This document shows, one piece after another, positions 1 to 13,743 of a stretch of 64,000 nucleotides of DNA. The notes beneath the pieces are model-generated. The model was given only the letters and a program-made list of their open reading frames with translations, made no database searches and had not been told where the DNA came from. Source of the DNA: Mangifera indica (Eukaryota > Streptophyta > Magnoliopsida > Sapindales > Anacardiaceae). The stretch covers positions 11,343,894-11,407,893 of the forward strand of contig NC_058145.1 in the NCBI RefSeq assembly GCF_011075055.1. The letters run 5' to 3'. Numbering within the stretch: position 1 is the stretch's first letter; every line of letters begins with the position of its first letter. A program made the position numbers and the translations under genes.

Positions 1-535
1 CACTTATCCGAGCTTCTTTCTGATCAATTTCTTATCAATAAAACAACAGAGCAACAATATCAATATCTAGATACAACTAGCATCTAATCAACTAAAAAGG
101 GAAAATGGAAATCATGAACACAAGGATTTAAAAGATTAAAAAATCGAAAAAAAAAAACAATCAAAAGTTTATGGAAACATGCACCAGCTTTTATGCACTG
201 ATGATTGCACATGGGATCAATAGTTGAACATTTTCCCCAAAAAAAAACTGCATAAGGCTCTAAGAAAATATTATTACACAAATTGAAAACATCAAGATCT
301 ATGAGATTTTTATCCAAAAGGTAAACAAAGATCACAAGTCCAAATATGTCTTATCCTCTAAATCTTTAAGGACTCTCTGTGTTCCACTAGGCAGACATCC
401 CATCAGTTAATCTCAGTAACCCAATGCAACGACTAAAATGATGAAAGGAATCCCAGAAACCAATCGTTATTTTCTTTCTTTCAGTTTAAATTTTTCCGCT
501 AAGACACAAACCAACCTCAATAATTATGAACTTAC

Positions 536-3500
536 TGTAAGCCTCCAGCAATGCAGTGCAGCAAGTTGCTGGAACCGGAGAGGAAGGAAGCTCCCTGAGG
601 ACATGCTGCAGAGAAAAAAAACAGCATATTGTTTGTCAAATTACTACAAAGGTCTAAAAGTCACAAATGGCATCAGCTAAAGAAACAAGTACCTTAACAC
701 AGTCACCAACAACATGTGCATCCTCATTAGGACCAAATTCAGTCTTTCCTAGAACAGTCAAGAAGAAATAGGTGAGACATAACTGAAATATGCGGTGCAT
801 AAATACAAGATTGCACATGTAAAATTACAGACAGATGAAAGAATTAATTAATCACAACAATATTAATAATTTTTCGACCTCACCAATCAATTGATGACAT
901 CTATACAGAAATATAACAAATTTGAATGGAAGAGATACCCTGTTCGTACTCTTGAACTCTGTGGTCTACCTCCTCAACATCTGCTGCTTGACGTAAAATT
1001 CCTTCCACTTTAGTTCCTGTTGAGAAATAGCATTCAATCAGAAAGCACATATAATAGAACCCATTTTCCAGATTTTACAAATTGCCAACAAATTTTCATG
1101 ATTCTAATGCTTGTCTTTTCTCCAATCTATAGGCACTAAAGAGTTTTTGAACAAGATAACTCATACACACACACAAAATCATACACACCCCAAACATAAC
1201 CATAAAAACAACTTATTAAATTTTGATTAAATGGTTCGGTTGGCCCTCCCTTGTTCTGGTGTTGAGGCAATGTCACACAGCTCACTGCTGTTCGCTGGTT
1301 GTGAGAGGAAGTAATGCTTTAATACTTTGAGCAGGACACGGACACAAAGGTCGAATTTGAAAAAATATCTTTCACAAAAAGGTTTAGATTATAACTTCTA
1401 ATACTATTGGTTTGTCTAAATTCTCTTTTGTTATCTTTTCATCTATTCCTAATATAAATCCACCAGACGTTTCGGTACACAATAGATATGTGACCAATGC
1501 TCTTTTGCACCATATCTCTAGCACATGTTTCCATTTTTCTTTGTTGGTTGATTTTGTGGGGATTTTTCCTTTTCTTGTTGTCTCTAGCTTGTTCCACTTT
1601 TCGTGGGATTTCTTAGAATATCTGCCTCAAGTTTAAAAGTTATTTTCATCATGAAGACGAACTCTTCGAAGTCCAAAATTATTATAATGATTAGCAGTAT
1701 TCACTTAAAGGAGTGATAGCACTACCACAGGCTACATATTGATTGGTTTCAATCAAGTTTAGGAAACTTTAAAAAATAATTTTGCCTTGTTCAAAATTGT
1801 GCCCACGTTAAGATTATGTGGAAAGAAATCAATGAAGAAAGCATGTTAGAAAAATGCAATCTCCACAATCCACCATTCTAATATGTTCCTCCACCAACAA
1901 TATAAGAAACACAACTTTAAGAAATATTCAGAATTAATTTCTTGCTTACTTGTTCACAAATTGTTATTGAGAAATCATCAATATCAAACTCAAGGTAGAT
2001 ATACAAAGAAATCCCACCAAATGTGGAAGAAGCCAGAGACGAAACAAGAAAAGGAAAGAGCCCCAAAAAATCAGCCAACATAGAACCATGAACTAGTGTG
2101 CTATAAATTTGGCACAAAAGGATTAGTTGAGTACCTATTGTACACCAAAAAACATCTGGCGGGTTTATATTAGGAAGACATAAAGGAAAACAAAAGATTA
2201 TTGAGACATACACTATCGATAACTTGGATCCAATTGATCCTCCTACTCTTGATGTCTCTAATATCTTTGAAAATGTAAATGGAGAATTGTATAGCCGGTA
2301 GTCTAAATAAAGTATAGCCTCTCTATAGTTATACTCTATATGGGAATAACTTCCATGTAGTCATAAAAAAATTTTTGGTCCTAACTTAGGCCAGTTATAA
2401 ATAAGACTTGTCTCCACATAGTAATAATTATATGTATATTTCAAAAAATATAGACAATGTTACATTAAACTTTTAAGATGAAATAAAATATTTATCCAAA
2501 GTTGCTTGGCAAAAAGATTTATTCTTTAGAATTGTGATCATGAATCTTTTACCAACTGTTTAAAGTATGTATTACAATAGAAATTCCAAATTTAAAATCA
2601 TTGGTTTTTTCACTGTACAAAGAAAATCTTAATAAGACAAGAACTAGCAATATTAATGAACATTTAGCAAACTTGGATACCGATTTTAGACAACCCTTAG
2701 AAAAGGAAAAATGCTTTAAGCATTGAAATCTCAAAAAGATTAACCAAATAGCATTTATACCAGCAGTTAATTTATATGACAGAAATAAAAAATTGTTTAC
2801 TATTATAAACACAAACATAGACAAGAAAATTTAATCACATAAAACTTCTAAGAAACCACTGGGGTCCAAATTTTTGACCTCAGCAATAAAAGGAAAAATG
2901 GAAAATTAATTTGCAAACAAAAGTTGAATAAATAGATGATGAAAACAATTGTGCTTTTTGAATACCACTTACCGAATTTCTCAAGAAATCGAAGAGCTTT
3001 CTCAAGAAATGATGGACTTCCATCAATATCTTCAAGAGCAAGCAAAATTGGTCTTCCAACAACCAAAGATTTAATTGGACGCTTGTCCCTCCCTGTGTAG
3101 CATATTTAATTTCTACTTAACCACATGGACAACAAAGCATCAACTGATAACAGAATGAAGATGATTAAAAAAATTATGAGAATGTAATGATTACTCAGTA
3201 CATTGGTGAAAAGGGCCTTCGATTACATCATTTGTGTCATTCCGAAAAATCCCATTGTGTCCTATAACAAGAGCAGCACTTGGCGCTTGTGCAAGGGCAT
3301 GTTCTAGAGCTATCTTCCACTCACACAAATCCTCAACTGTCTCAGCCTAAAGTTTAAAAAAAGAAAAAAAAATCCACTTGAATTAAAAATCTCATGCAAG
3401 AAGATGAAAAGCAGTTAAATAATAATTATTCAACCAATAAATAGGGCACCTTAAGGGTAAAAGCTCGACCATCACGTCCATCAGGAAACAATACAGTCAA

Positions 3501-6406
3501 CAATTTCTTATCTTCTCTAACAACAACACTATAAGAAATGTAGGTGTAAATGTGAAACATAATAATTGAAAAACACTAATACAGATAAAAAATACTGATT
3601 ATGCATACCTCCCTGAGTTGTTCAAGTCTATTCCTCCCAATGTCAGATTTACTTCACCACCTCTTTGCGGTAGTGCACTCTAAATGACAAGATGAAAAGC
3701 TTTTCAATTAATTCTAATCATTAAAACAATTATGCATCAATATGTAGGACAAAGAACCGTAGTTTGATAAGAGAAATTATTGGTCTGTTGATGTTTTACT
3801 AAATACACTTGAAATCTCATTAAAGTACATAAGTTACACAACCATAACACAATAATATTAGAGGTTTCAAATTCTTTGTGTGCATGATAAGAAAAGGGAA
3901 GGGGCAAATGAAAGGACAGTAGAAAGATCCCCACAAAAAATTCAAAGGTGAAGACAATTAGACAAGATCATAAATTTTTTTTTTTCCTCATTTAAAGTTA
4001 AACTCTTTGATATATATGACCTCTAGGATTATCCATAATTTGCATTTGATTGCTAGGTCTTGGGGTAGACCAAAATGAAAATTGGCTCAGTCATTAATAT
4101 AGTTTCCTCCCAAAACCATTATGAGATAATTTAACCCTCATTAAGTTCTATCAACTGAGACTAATGAATTTCCTTATATTATTAAGTTAAAAAGTAAATT
4201 TTGATCAAGAACAAAGAAAAAAAATTAACCCTCATTAAGTTCTATCAACTGAGACTAATGAATTTCCTTATATTATTAAGTTAAAAAGTAAATTTTGATC
4301 TAGTACAAAGAAAAAAAATTAGAATATGCATTCACCATAGAACTATCAATGGTAAGTGGAGCTAATATAAGAATTTTCATGGTGGCTACAGGTAACCATT
4401 TTGGCTGAAATTGACAATATGTTAATATATCAGTTAACGAAATTGAATGCCATGTATTTCTCTCAATAAGTCAAGAGGCATAGGTTTGAGCAACTGAGTG
4501 AATAAGTGGAGAAATTGTTAGTAGACAAATTTTAAACACTAGAAAAGGGAAACAATAAAAAGTATGTGATACTTTTCCAGGTTCTCATACAATGAAGTTA
4601 TCAATCCATATAATGTGCCATGTGGAGGTTACTATGCTGAAGGCAGTAGAAAGTGACATTTTTAATGTACAGCATCCACTTAAAGGGCCCTTCCCCTATT
4701 CTTTTTAAGTTACAATTCACAGTTGTTTGTAATTCAGGCAACTGACCAATATGCCAACAATTCAATATGCATTTGGCCAAGAACAATGAAGACAAATCTA
4801 AACTGAAAATTTACTGACAAATTAAACATATTTATAGTATGGAAAGCAAAGAAAAATATTACAAATAATTCTAACCGGATCATTTTTAAAGAAAACCAAG
4901 GAAGTGCGTGTCAGAATAAACCACCGCTTCTTCCAAGACTTCCAACCTATTCCTGCAGAAATGAATGTCAATCAGGATAGCATAAAAAGATATGCAATAA
5001 AATTTGATGATAATTTAATGCACAGAATTCAAAAGCATAACATAATATTTTGAAATAAGCATTATGCAGCTTGGTTTTAAACAAACTGAAACACCTGCAA
5101 CACTTTTCTTCTTTTTTTTCCCCCTTAAAAGAATCTAAGGACAAACACCAACGGATATGTCTTACAATTTATTACATGCTTGCTCCAAGTAAATAAAGTA
5201 TAGACAAACAGATGCTAAATATAGGAAAACAAAAATTAGATACATAAAAGGGGTACCAAAGGATACAAATGTACTCTAGTTTACTAAATGTCTGAACATC
5301 TCTATAGTAAGAAAACAAAGATTCAAATACCCTTTCATGGGGATGAAAAAGCAATGGGGAAACTCAAAACCTTTACCAACCTTTCGAAGATATGAAAAGT
5401 GGACCGCTCTTGAAAACCTGTCAAACCACTTGACGTTAGAAAGCTCAAAAAAAATTTCTTCCCAGTTTCTCGTGAAACCGACTTGCATATAAAGCACTAA
5501 AAATAGAAAGGAAAAAACAACAATAAATTAAAGTGATAGAAGGAAAACATGTAAGCTTATTTTTGTAAATAGAGTGCACCGCTCATTTCAATATCTCAGG
5601 TAGTTTTAGCACCACCACTATCAAAGCTATCATCATTATCCAAAACAACTAAAAGCCTAAACCCCAAGGGTTTCACTAACTAATAAGAGCCCTTGATTTC
5701 AAGAAAGTGGTGAAAAGTTCAACTTCCCTTGTGGCTGCCACCTTGGGATATTATATCCAATAAGTCCGAGATTTAGGGTCTCAAAGAATCAAAAATACAA
5801 AATTTCAGTACACTTCCTATATTATCAGACAAATATGAACAAGAGCAATTGATAACCTTGGTTCCATTTTTCTCAGCAACCAGGGTAAACAGCATCAAAT
5901 TAAATAACACTACTTCAATTCAAGGACTCTTGTCAAAAATTAAAATTCTGAAATCCAAAGTCTATATCAGCAATAATGAACTTACAAACTGAGTTCACTA
6001 ATGCCGCGTTACTCTAATCAAATATCAAACGTTTTCCTGTCTTGCGTTAAAAATAACTAATATCAATTAAGTCAAAAATAATAATAGCACTGAATTTCAA
6101 TAATATCTGACAGAAATGAATTTCCACATTTTACCTCAAACCAAACAGATAAGTAAATGCATTAACCAATCCTACCAAAAATAGCCTATATAATTCAAAC
6201 ATTCCAAATTCCACATAATTCACCATCCATAATTAAAACAAAAGCACATGTAATAAAAATGCAAAACACAATCATAAATCCACCATAAGATCCAAAACCT
6301 TATCATCCAACCAAATTCACTTTCTCCCCCAACTAAACACACAACCGCATACCGTATTAGACCCTCCGGGCCGCGGCCGCTCGAAAGGCGCTAAAGATGC
6401 CGACAT
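536..6406 (-). CDS. ROPGAP7: PH-domain Rho/ROP GTPase-activating protein (ROPGAP6/7, REN2/3, PHGAP clade), 3' part outside window
   Basis: Switches off plant ROP GTPases by stimulating GTP hydrolysis; relatives act at the plasma membrane in polar cell growth. Ten coding exons, each with GT-AG borders and consistent phase: 6353-6406, 5381-5417, 4876-4952, 3609-3679, 3450-3528, 3202-3346, 2973-3092, 939-1016, 693-748, 536-605 (787 bp, about 262 codons). The start (MSASLAPFERPRP) matches the family N-terminus. A PH domain spans about residues 20-127 (VFKSGPLFISSKG, WKKRWFILTRTSLVFFKNDP, FPDGRDGRAFTLK). The RhoGAP domain begins near residue 163 (VVGRPILLALEDIDG) and holds the arginine finger in EGILRQAADVEEV (R203). 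It breaks off after LPSSPVPATCCTALLEAY; the rest of RhoGAP and the coiled-coil C-terminus lie left of base 1. The N-terminus fits the ROPGAP6/7 clade better than REN1. A CT-rich leader, possibly with an intron, extends to about 6900. Confidence 0.93.
1395..2225. repeat. Inverted repeat inside a ROPGAP intron
   Basis: Two related arms of about 240 bp, roughly 1395-1650 and 1970-2225, lie in opposite orientation about 320 bp apart inside the intron between coding exons 7 and 8 (1017-2972). Both arms encode the same decayed peptide (PNINPPDV near one end, DF[VL]G[IL]FPFLV in the middle), once on plus and once on minus. This is probably a transposon pair or a foldback remnant; I cannot assign a family. 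The pre-mRNA could pair over this stretch. Confidence 0.6.
4131..4320. repeat. 94-bp tandem duplication in a ROPGAP intron
   Basis: Copies at 4131-4224 and 4225-4318 begin with ttaaccctcattaagttc and differ at about two bases near their 3' ends. They lie in the intron between coding exons 3 and 4. Simple recent tandem duplication with no sign of function. Confidence 0.9.
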
Positions 6407-6906
6407 TTCCAAAACACAAACATCACATTCCACCAAAAACAGCCAAAAATCCTCAACCAAACCAAATCGAATCCGCCACTATCACCATTGACTTAACTCA
6501 TCCAAAACCAGTAGATCGACGATCAAAGCAAAAGAAATTATCAGAACAAGATCTGAACTGCGAACAGAACCAGTAAACGCAAGAGAAATATTAACAGAGA
6601 CTTCGGCGAGGAGCCTTAGGATTTGATTCGATACGAAACAGTAAAGAAGCAGCAAACGGTAAGAAAAACAACAAGGTAACTTTAAACAACCGCAATCAAG
6701 GAGTAAATTAATAATAAAATAATGAATTGATAGTTAGTTTGAGGGAGAGATTCAAGAAGAAGGAAGGAGATTAACGTTAATGGTATTTGAATAAGGATTA
6801 GGTACTGACAGTAGTTGTCGAAGTAATAAGGTAATGTGAGAGAGGAGAGCTTGGCTTTGCTTTTCACCTACTTCTTCCGGCTGTAGAGAGAGAATGAGCC
6901 TAGTGA

Positions 6907-7510
6907 AGGAGGAGTTAGGTGGTCTTCTCGTCTGTAGTCAAATCTATTCAAACTGGAGTGGTTAACCCATAGCAATAGGCCACGTCACCCAACCGCGAAA
7001 CATCGATCGTTGATTGTTTTTTTTTAAATTAATTAATTGAACAATTGCTTCCGCCGTTTACGCTTTACCCTTTTTACCAAAAGTGAAAATTAACAGGCCC
7101 AAGACTTTTTTTAATGGTATTTTAAAATTAAATTTTTAATTTTTTTAATTTAATAATAGTAAAAGTATCACTAAATTGAGATTTATTATATTTGATATAA
7201 TTTATTTGATTTTAAAAATAATAATATAATTCGAATAAAATTTTTAGTTAAAAAATGTCAAAATTAATAAATTTTTTTAATTATTTTGAAACCATTTATT
7301 TTAATAAAGAAATTTAAAATTTTAAAAATGTCATGAAAATAAATATCACTAACTCTATATACAAATTTATGGGTTTACACATACTATTATTGCCATTTTA
7401 AATAAGATTTTTAATCTCTGTAAATTATAATGGTAGGAAGTTGGTAGAATGTTGCTTCCAATTATATATTTTATATAAAGATAATTGAAAACCTTGAGGT
7501 TATTCACTTG
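6907..7510. other. AT-rich intergenic stretch upstream of ROPGAP
   Basis: Non-coding and AT-rich. The part nearest 6900 should hold the minus-strand ROPGAP promoter. I see no convincing gene or RNA. Confidence 0.5.
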
Positions 7511-7989
7511 GGGGCGTTTGATTTGGGTAATATTTTATTACTAAAATAGAAAGATTACTTTGAAGATAAATTACTTAGAAGATTATTAGGTATAAATGAT
7601 TACTATGTTTGATAAAATTTGATAGGTATAAATAATTATTGTGTTTTGTTAAAGGTAATAAAAGATTCTAGTAAATTATTTTACTTAAATACCCTTGAAT
7701 ATAATGATTTTTAAATATTTTTTATATTATTTGTCATATTAATTAAAAATAAATTTATTTTTATCTCAAAAAATTAATAAATAATAATATAATTATAATA
7801 AAATCGAGATTACCTTGGTAATATTTAAATACCTAAGGTGAAAGTGGTAATCAGATTACCACCTATATTACCTGTCACGTCAACATTGGTAATAGAATAT
7901 TACTGTCATATTTTATTATTGACAAATCAAACAAGGAAATAAAAGATAAATTACCAAAGTAATCTTCCAAAATTGAAACCAAACGCCCC
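7511..7989. mobile_element. MITE, Tourist-like family with GGGGCGTTTG ends
   Basis: Starts ggggcgtttgatttgggtaa and ends in its near inverted complement (ccaaacgcccc). About 479 bp, AT-rich, no coding capacity. The interior (gattactttgaag, aggtataaataattattgtg, taataaaagat) recurs at 11194-11685, 33912-34370, 48844-49296 and 57850-58260. A clear TTA target duplication flanks the 33912 copy, which points to PIF/Harbinger (Tourist); the duplication is not clear here. Confidence 0.8.
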
Positions 7990-10900
7990 ATTAATATAAT
8001 GTTATACTTCTTTTTGGTAGAAAATGAAACAAAAGAATACTCTCATAAGTTATGAGTATAATATATACCAAAAATACGTATGTTTAGTTATTTTATAAAT
8101 AATTTTGATTTAGTTTTTAATAAAGAAATTAATTAAAATAAGCCTTTTTTAATGGGGATTTATATTAGTCTACACTCAAAGCATAATATGACGAATAATA
8201 CAATGTATATCCACTTTAAATATATAAATTGTTACATATTTATATGTGTTATTACGTAATTGTATGTTTTTATATTATTAATTCAAAATTATTCAATCAT
8301 ATGATAATATACATTAAATATATATGTATTTATATACTTCAAATATATATGCATAATTTGATTGTAATATGATTATAGTCAAAAGAACGAAATAATATAT
8401 CAATTTTGCCTTCATCTGTAAACTCTAGTCGCATGTTTTGTCAATTAATATTGTGAATATGAATTATAATTATGATTTTTAACCTTATATGTATGATTTT
8501 AAGTTAAAATTTGTACAAGATGTGAAGAAAACTTTGGTAGAAGTAAGGTAAGAGTATATGTGTCTACCATTTGTAAGGTATGTCTAATTCACTTCTATCT
8601 CATTTTAACTCAATTTGCATTTTGTAGTAAATCCAAGTTAGAAGTATGATATTTAACCTGTTATTTACTTCATTTATCCCTTTTTTATTAAGGGTGGATG
8701 TGATTTTAAGTTAGAATTTACGTAAAACTGAAAGAAGTTGTGGGTAGGTATAAATTGGGTAGAATATGTATGATCTAGGGTAAACATGATAGACATAATT
8801 ACGCTTAGAGAATTACAGTATGGTTTTTTAAACTGTTTGCGGTTATTAAAATTCATACTAATATAGGGATTTTTTGACATTTTGAAATAATTTTTCATTT
8901 ATGTTAATATATGAAATTTCATAAGATATATGTTATATTATTATTTTATAGAATATCATTATATATTCATATATTGTGACAAATGTTATAATCAATTCTA
9001 GTTTACTTATTGTAGGTATTTTCCTTTTGAAAATATTTGAAATAATATTTATGATTAGACATGGAAGGTAGTAAATATTCGTTGTTGATAACATGAAGAG
9101 TTACGTTAATAGGAAACAAAAAATGTTGATAATCAAATAAGAAACTATATACAAATGATTGGTTAAGACTTTGAGCTTTTGTTTGAGAATAAATCTAAGG
9201 CATAAATGTCTCATAGCTTTAACTAACTAAAATAAAACATGTGACACCCCTTTATATGAATGTATGTCAGTACAAATTTTCAACAAAGTGTTATGAGAAA
9301 CAACATATAAATGGACCTTCCCCCTTAATGAAAGACAATCACTATTGTTTGTTAGTTTATATAGAAATGGCACAATCATAATGCATACTAAAAGAAAGTG
9401 GTAATTGCCCAACTCCAAGTTAGTATGAAAAAGAAAAAAGTAATGTGAAGGCTAATATTGGTGATAAAGATATTAATGGGTTTCTAGTATAGAGTTATTG
9501 GTGATCATTAAGGAATGAGTTCAACGAGAGGATAAAGTCTTGACTTGGGGTTCTTTTGATTGAAGGGTAAAAATCTTGAGTTTAATAAAAACAATTCACA
9601 TTGAAACAAATCAACACATAATAATATAAAATGAAGTAGGGGAGTTGAATCTAATGGAAGGCATAAAGATTTAATTTGTCATGGTACAACTTTAATAAAT
9701 GTGCATGTCACTATTCATGACTCAATGCATTGGCTTCTGCCTTATTAAGATCTTTTTTATGGGGGTATTAGTGATGGTTCTACATGAGGCAGAAGGGGTT
9801 TTAAAGCACATGACATATTTGACAACAAGAATGCGCTATAGGATGCATTTCAAAGACATATTATATGCGCACACACACACATACACGGAACAAAAATGTG
9901 AAACTAAATATAATGTGATCCTATATATGGTCATTGAAAAGGTAAATCACCAACATACTCCTCAGAGTTTTTGAATCATCCCTAATGAAATTGAATGAAC
10001 ATCACCAAGTCAAGTACTCAATAAACTAAAGCGTAAAGTCGTAAACACCTCACAGTCATCTGAACCAACACTCTATTGTGACACATTAACTCGCCTTAAG
10101 AGAGTAAACTTATCTATCTGACATAGATGTCCTGAGTCCAACTAGTAACAAGTTTGGGCCATGTTAATCGATTGGCTTAACATGTATTTATCAAGTTTGG
10201 ACAAATGTGTGAAAATCACAGATAGGTATTAAAATGTATGCAACCAAAATAGTATCAATAGTCATCCAATCCATTAGATAAGGTTTTCCATAACATTATT
10301 TGCTCTTCCAAAATTGTGGACAATTGTTATACAATGAAAATTCCTTCTCAAAATCAACTCACATATATAACTTTACATAACAAATAGTAGATAGTGATTA
10401 AACAATACCACAACTTGCAGGTTATAAGATTAGGTCTTAGGAAGAATAATTTATCTTTTAGAAGCTTCAAAGTGGGATGCAAAGACCTCTCATACCATGA
10501 TTTTAACAATAACTCAATATAAATGAATATCTAATATAAACACAAATTGTAAGGGGAAAAAAACATCAAAAAAGAAATTCAACTACAAGCATTCCATAGT
10601 TTATTGTCTTGTAATATTCTTTTATCAACTCAATAATAACATTGTGAACATAGACTCTTGAAGTTTTTTACCAAACCAAGTAAAAATTATATGCTACTTG
10701 TTTACATAATGTATATTTTTATAATTTTGCACATGAATCTCAGTGATAGTGATATATATATATATATATAAAGAAACAAAAATTATAATCATATAGTACA
10801 ATAATTTTATCGCCAAATTATTTTCCTTCTTAACTTTGATGAAACAATGATTTTTAATATTCAAACTTTGAAAAATTTATTTTTTCACCATTCAAACATT

Positions 10901-11193
10901 AGTTTTAATAGTTAAAGAGTAATTTTGTCACTTTGTATAATACATACTAGGATTAATGTCACTTCCACCATTAATAGTATGAACAAAATTATATTTTTAT
11001 TTTAATTATTTTATATTTTTTCTCATTTTCTTTCTTATTTTGCTTTCTTATTATTTATAATTTCTCATTTCTTAGCCAAAAAAAAATTAATATATTTTTA
11101 TTAACAAATTTTACAATTGAGTGAAAAAAGGAACTCTTCCAAATCCAAATCTTAGAATTTGATTCACCAAAATTTGGGTGGGAAATACATTAA
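7990..11193. other. AT-rich intergenic region with decayed repeats
   Basis: No supportable gene. About 8203-8400 is a member of the hairpin MITE family seen at 37430 and 39242. About 9672-9853 is related to 20029-20200 (a dispersed repeat of unknown origin with interrupted coding similarity). There is a short TA microsatellite near 10750-10771. Open frames here are short, start at arbitrary codons and carry no recognisable domain. Confidence 0.5.
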
Positions 11194-11685
11194 GGAGGCA
11201 TTTGGTTTATGGAATGTTTTATTATTAAGATTAGAAGATTACTTTGAAGGTAAGTTAATTTGAAGATTACTGGGTATAGATTATTACTATATTTGATAAA
11301 ATTTAATAAATTGGGTAGGTATAAATAATTATTGTGTTTGGTTAGAGGTAATAAAAGAATATTAGTATATTATTTTATTTAAATATTTTTGGGTGTAATT
11401 ATTTTAAAAATATTTTTAATATTATTTGTTATATTAATTGAAAATGAGATTATTTTTGCCCAAAAAAATAATAAATAAGAATATAGTTATAATAAAATGT
11501 TGGTAATCTTTTAATACTTAAGGTGGATGTAATAATCAGATTACCCTTTATATTATTTGTCACATCACCATTGATAATAGAACATTACCAAAATTTTTTA
11601 TTACTTATAAATCAAACAAAGTAATATAAATAATAAAAGATATATTACTAAAGTAATATTTAATACGTTTTAACCGAACGCATCC
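11194..11685. mobile_element. MITE, same Tourist-like family
   Basis: Begins ggaggcatttggtttatgga and ends taaccgaacgcatcc, an imperfect inverted complement. The interior is collinear with the 7511-7989 copy (aggtataaataattattgtgtttgg, aatcagattacc). It is diverged and non-coding. Flanks taa and aaa suggest a degraded 3-bp target duplication. Confidence 0.75.
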
Positions 11686-12336
11686 AAAGCCTAATTTTAT
11701 TTTAGGTGATGTACACCTATGCATATCGTGCAAGAGAGTAGATTCTCCAATGTTGTTTATATGTTAAGCATATCGAACTGTTTTTTCTTTTTTTCTTTTT
11801 GTTTGTTGGGTAAGTAAAATATATAATACCACAAACGAAGCAATGAGCCATTTCAAGTAGGATTTTGAAACAACCTAAACTCACTTTTTTCAATGGGAAG
11901 GATTGCACAAAAAAAGTTAAAATTTACGTAGATTTGCACAACCAATACATATGAAACGTATCACCATTTTTTCTTGAAAACCTATCAATGTTCCTACACG
12001 TTGAAAAGCAAACAATTTGTTTTCTATTGATCTATGGATCAAACAATTCAAAAATGTGGAATTTTTTTAATTTCCTTTTAATATTAGGTTGAAAGGTTTA
12101 ACATGATTTAGTATTATAAATATGGGTAGTGTTATATATATAATTTTTGTGTATAAATAATGATATATTATCATATAATTAGATAATTAAAAATTAAAAA
12201 TAAAATAACATATAATTATATGATGATTTAATATTATTTCCGTACAAAATTATTTATAAATATATGTAGCTAGATAAACAACTTTTCGTGGAAGTGTATT
12301 TTTGGAACTTAAGTTAGTTATTGGCTATATACGAAA

Positions 12337-13155
12337 GGCCAAACGACTATTTCCCACCTAAACTATGCTGAATTCTCAAAGTTCTCCCCATTAACTATGA
12401 AAATATCGTTTACCCACCCATCAACAGTTAAAATTAAGGGTAGTGAGGATAAAATCGTCATTTTATATTAAAAATAAACAAAATATGATTTCATTCCCCC
12501 CCCCCCTCCAAATTTAAAAAACTAACTTTTCTCCCATAGGCCAAGTTTGAAAAGATCACATTTCCTCCCTAGGGTTTATTTCCAAACCCCTTCACTTTCT
12601 CTAGTGTCATCGTCGGCTGTCTCTCCCTCCTGACCGTTTCTCTTCCACCGACGACCTTCCTTAACTCCACCTTAACCCATCCAGCATCGAGAGAAGTCAT
12701 CTGGGAAGAGAAATCGTCTTCCCAGACGATGAAGACGAGATCGATCGATCTTGTCTTCGTTGTCTAGGAAGACGAGACGACTCGTTGTCCTCTGGGGAAG
12801 ATGATCGTCTTCCCAGACAACTTCTCTCAGTGCCGGATGGGTTGGGATGGAGTTGAGGAGGGTCGTCGGTGGAAGAGAAACGGTCGGGAGAGAAAGACGA
12901 TCGACGATGGCACCGGAGAAAGTGAAGGGGTTTGAAAACTAAACCCTAGGGGGGAAAATGTGATCTTTTCAAACTTGGCTTAGGGGAGAAAAGTTACTTT
13001 TTAAACTTTTTGGAGGGGGGAAATGAGATTAAATTTTCAGGGGTTAGAGTTTCGTTAAATTTAACCAGCTATGGGTGGGTAAACGATATTTCCATAGTTA
13101 ATGGGGGGAACTTTGAGAGTTCAGTATAGTTTGGGTGGGACATAGTTGTTTGGCC
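12337..13155. mobile_element. Foldback element (Mutator-like) with 9-bp target duplication
   Basis: An 819-bp element that is nearly all inverted repeat: the left arm (about 12337-12720) is the reverse complement of the right arm (about 12790-13155) with scattered mismatches, leaving a loop of about 70 bp. It starts ggccaaacgactatttccca and ends in the matching complement. The 9-bp sequence tatacgaaa occurs directly outside both ends (12328-12336 and 13156-13164), the duplication length typical of Mutator-like elements. No transposase is present. It sits about 590 bp upstream of the THA8-like start codon. A decayed relative lies at about 56830-57175. Confidence 0.85.
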
Positions 13156-13743
13156 TATACGAAATACCCAAAATAAAATAACAAAACCAAACAAACAATA
13201 AGGTAAAATCAATTTAAAAAAGTGGCACCCCTCACCGCCAGCCCTCAGCCACCTGCACCCTAGCCAACCGCCACCTACCAGCCAAACGACGGCGGAGGCC
13301 CAAGACGCACAGTCTAAAGAGATCCGGGCCTGGAATCAAATCCTTCGGCTAAAAGAGTGGTCTCACAGCCTCTGTTACGGCCAACCGCCGCACTATGTCG
13401 TAACCCATCTAGTTTTAAAAAATCCGGTAATTTTGTGTTATTACTTTTTTGTTGGTAATGATGGTGGCTGTCACGGTGGTTTCGCCGTCTCGATGGTTGT
13501 TAGTGTAGCTGGGTTTCATGATTTTGATTTCTATATTGATTTTTTTTTTTTTTTGCTACCAGTGATATTACTGTCGATAAATTTTAGATTTTTATTTTGA
13601 TTCATATTAGATATGACAGCTAGAGCATGGATAACGAATAATGATTTTTGTTAATTTTAACTAAAGATTCTGCATTAATTGGCAGGTTGTTATGAACGAA
13701 AGTGTCACTTTTGGAAGCTCATTTGCCTTTGATTTATTATTCT

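Noticed and set aside
5172..5497. Minus-strand open frames around ROPGAP exon 2
   Set aside because: They read the exon in the wrong frame and run into introns; spliced exon 5381-5417 explains the conservation.
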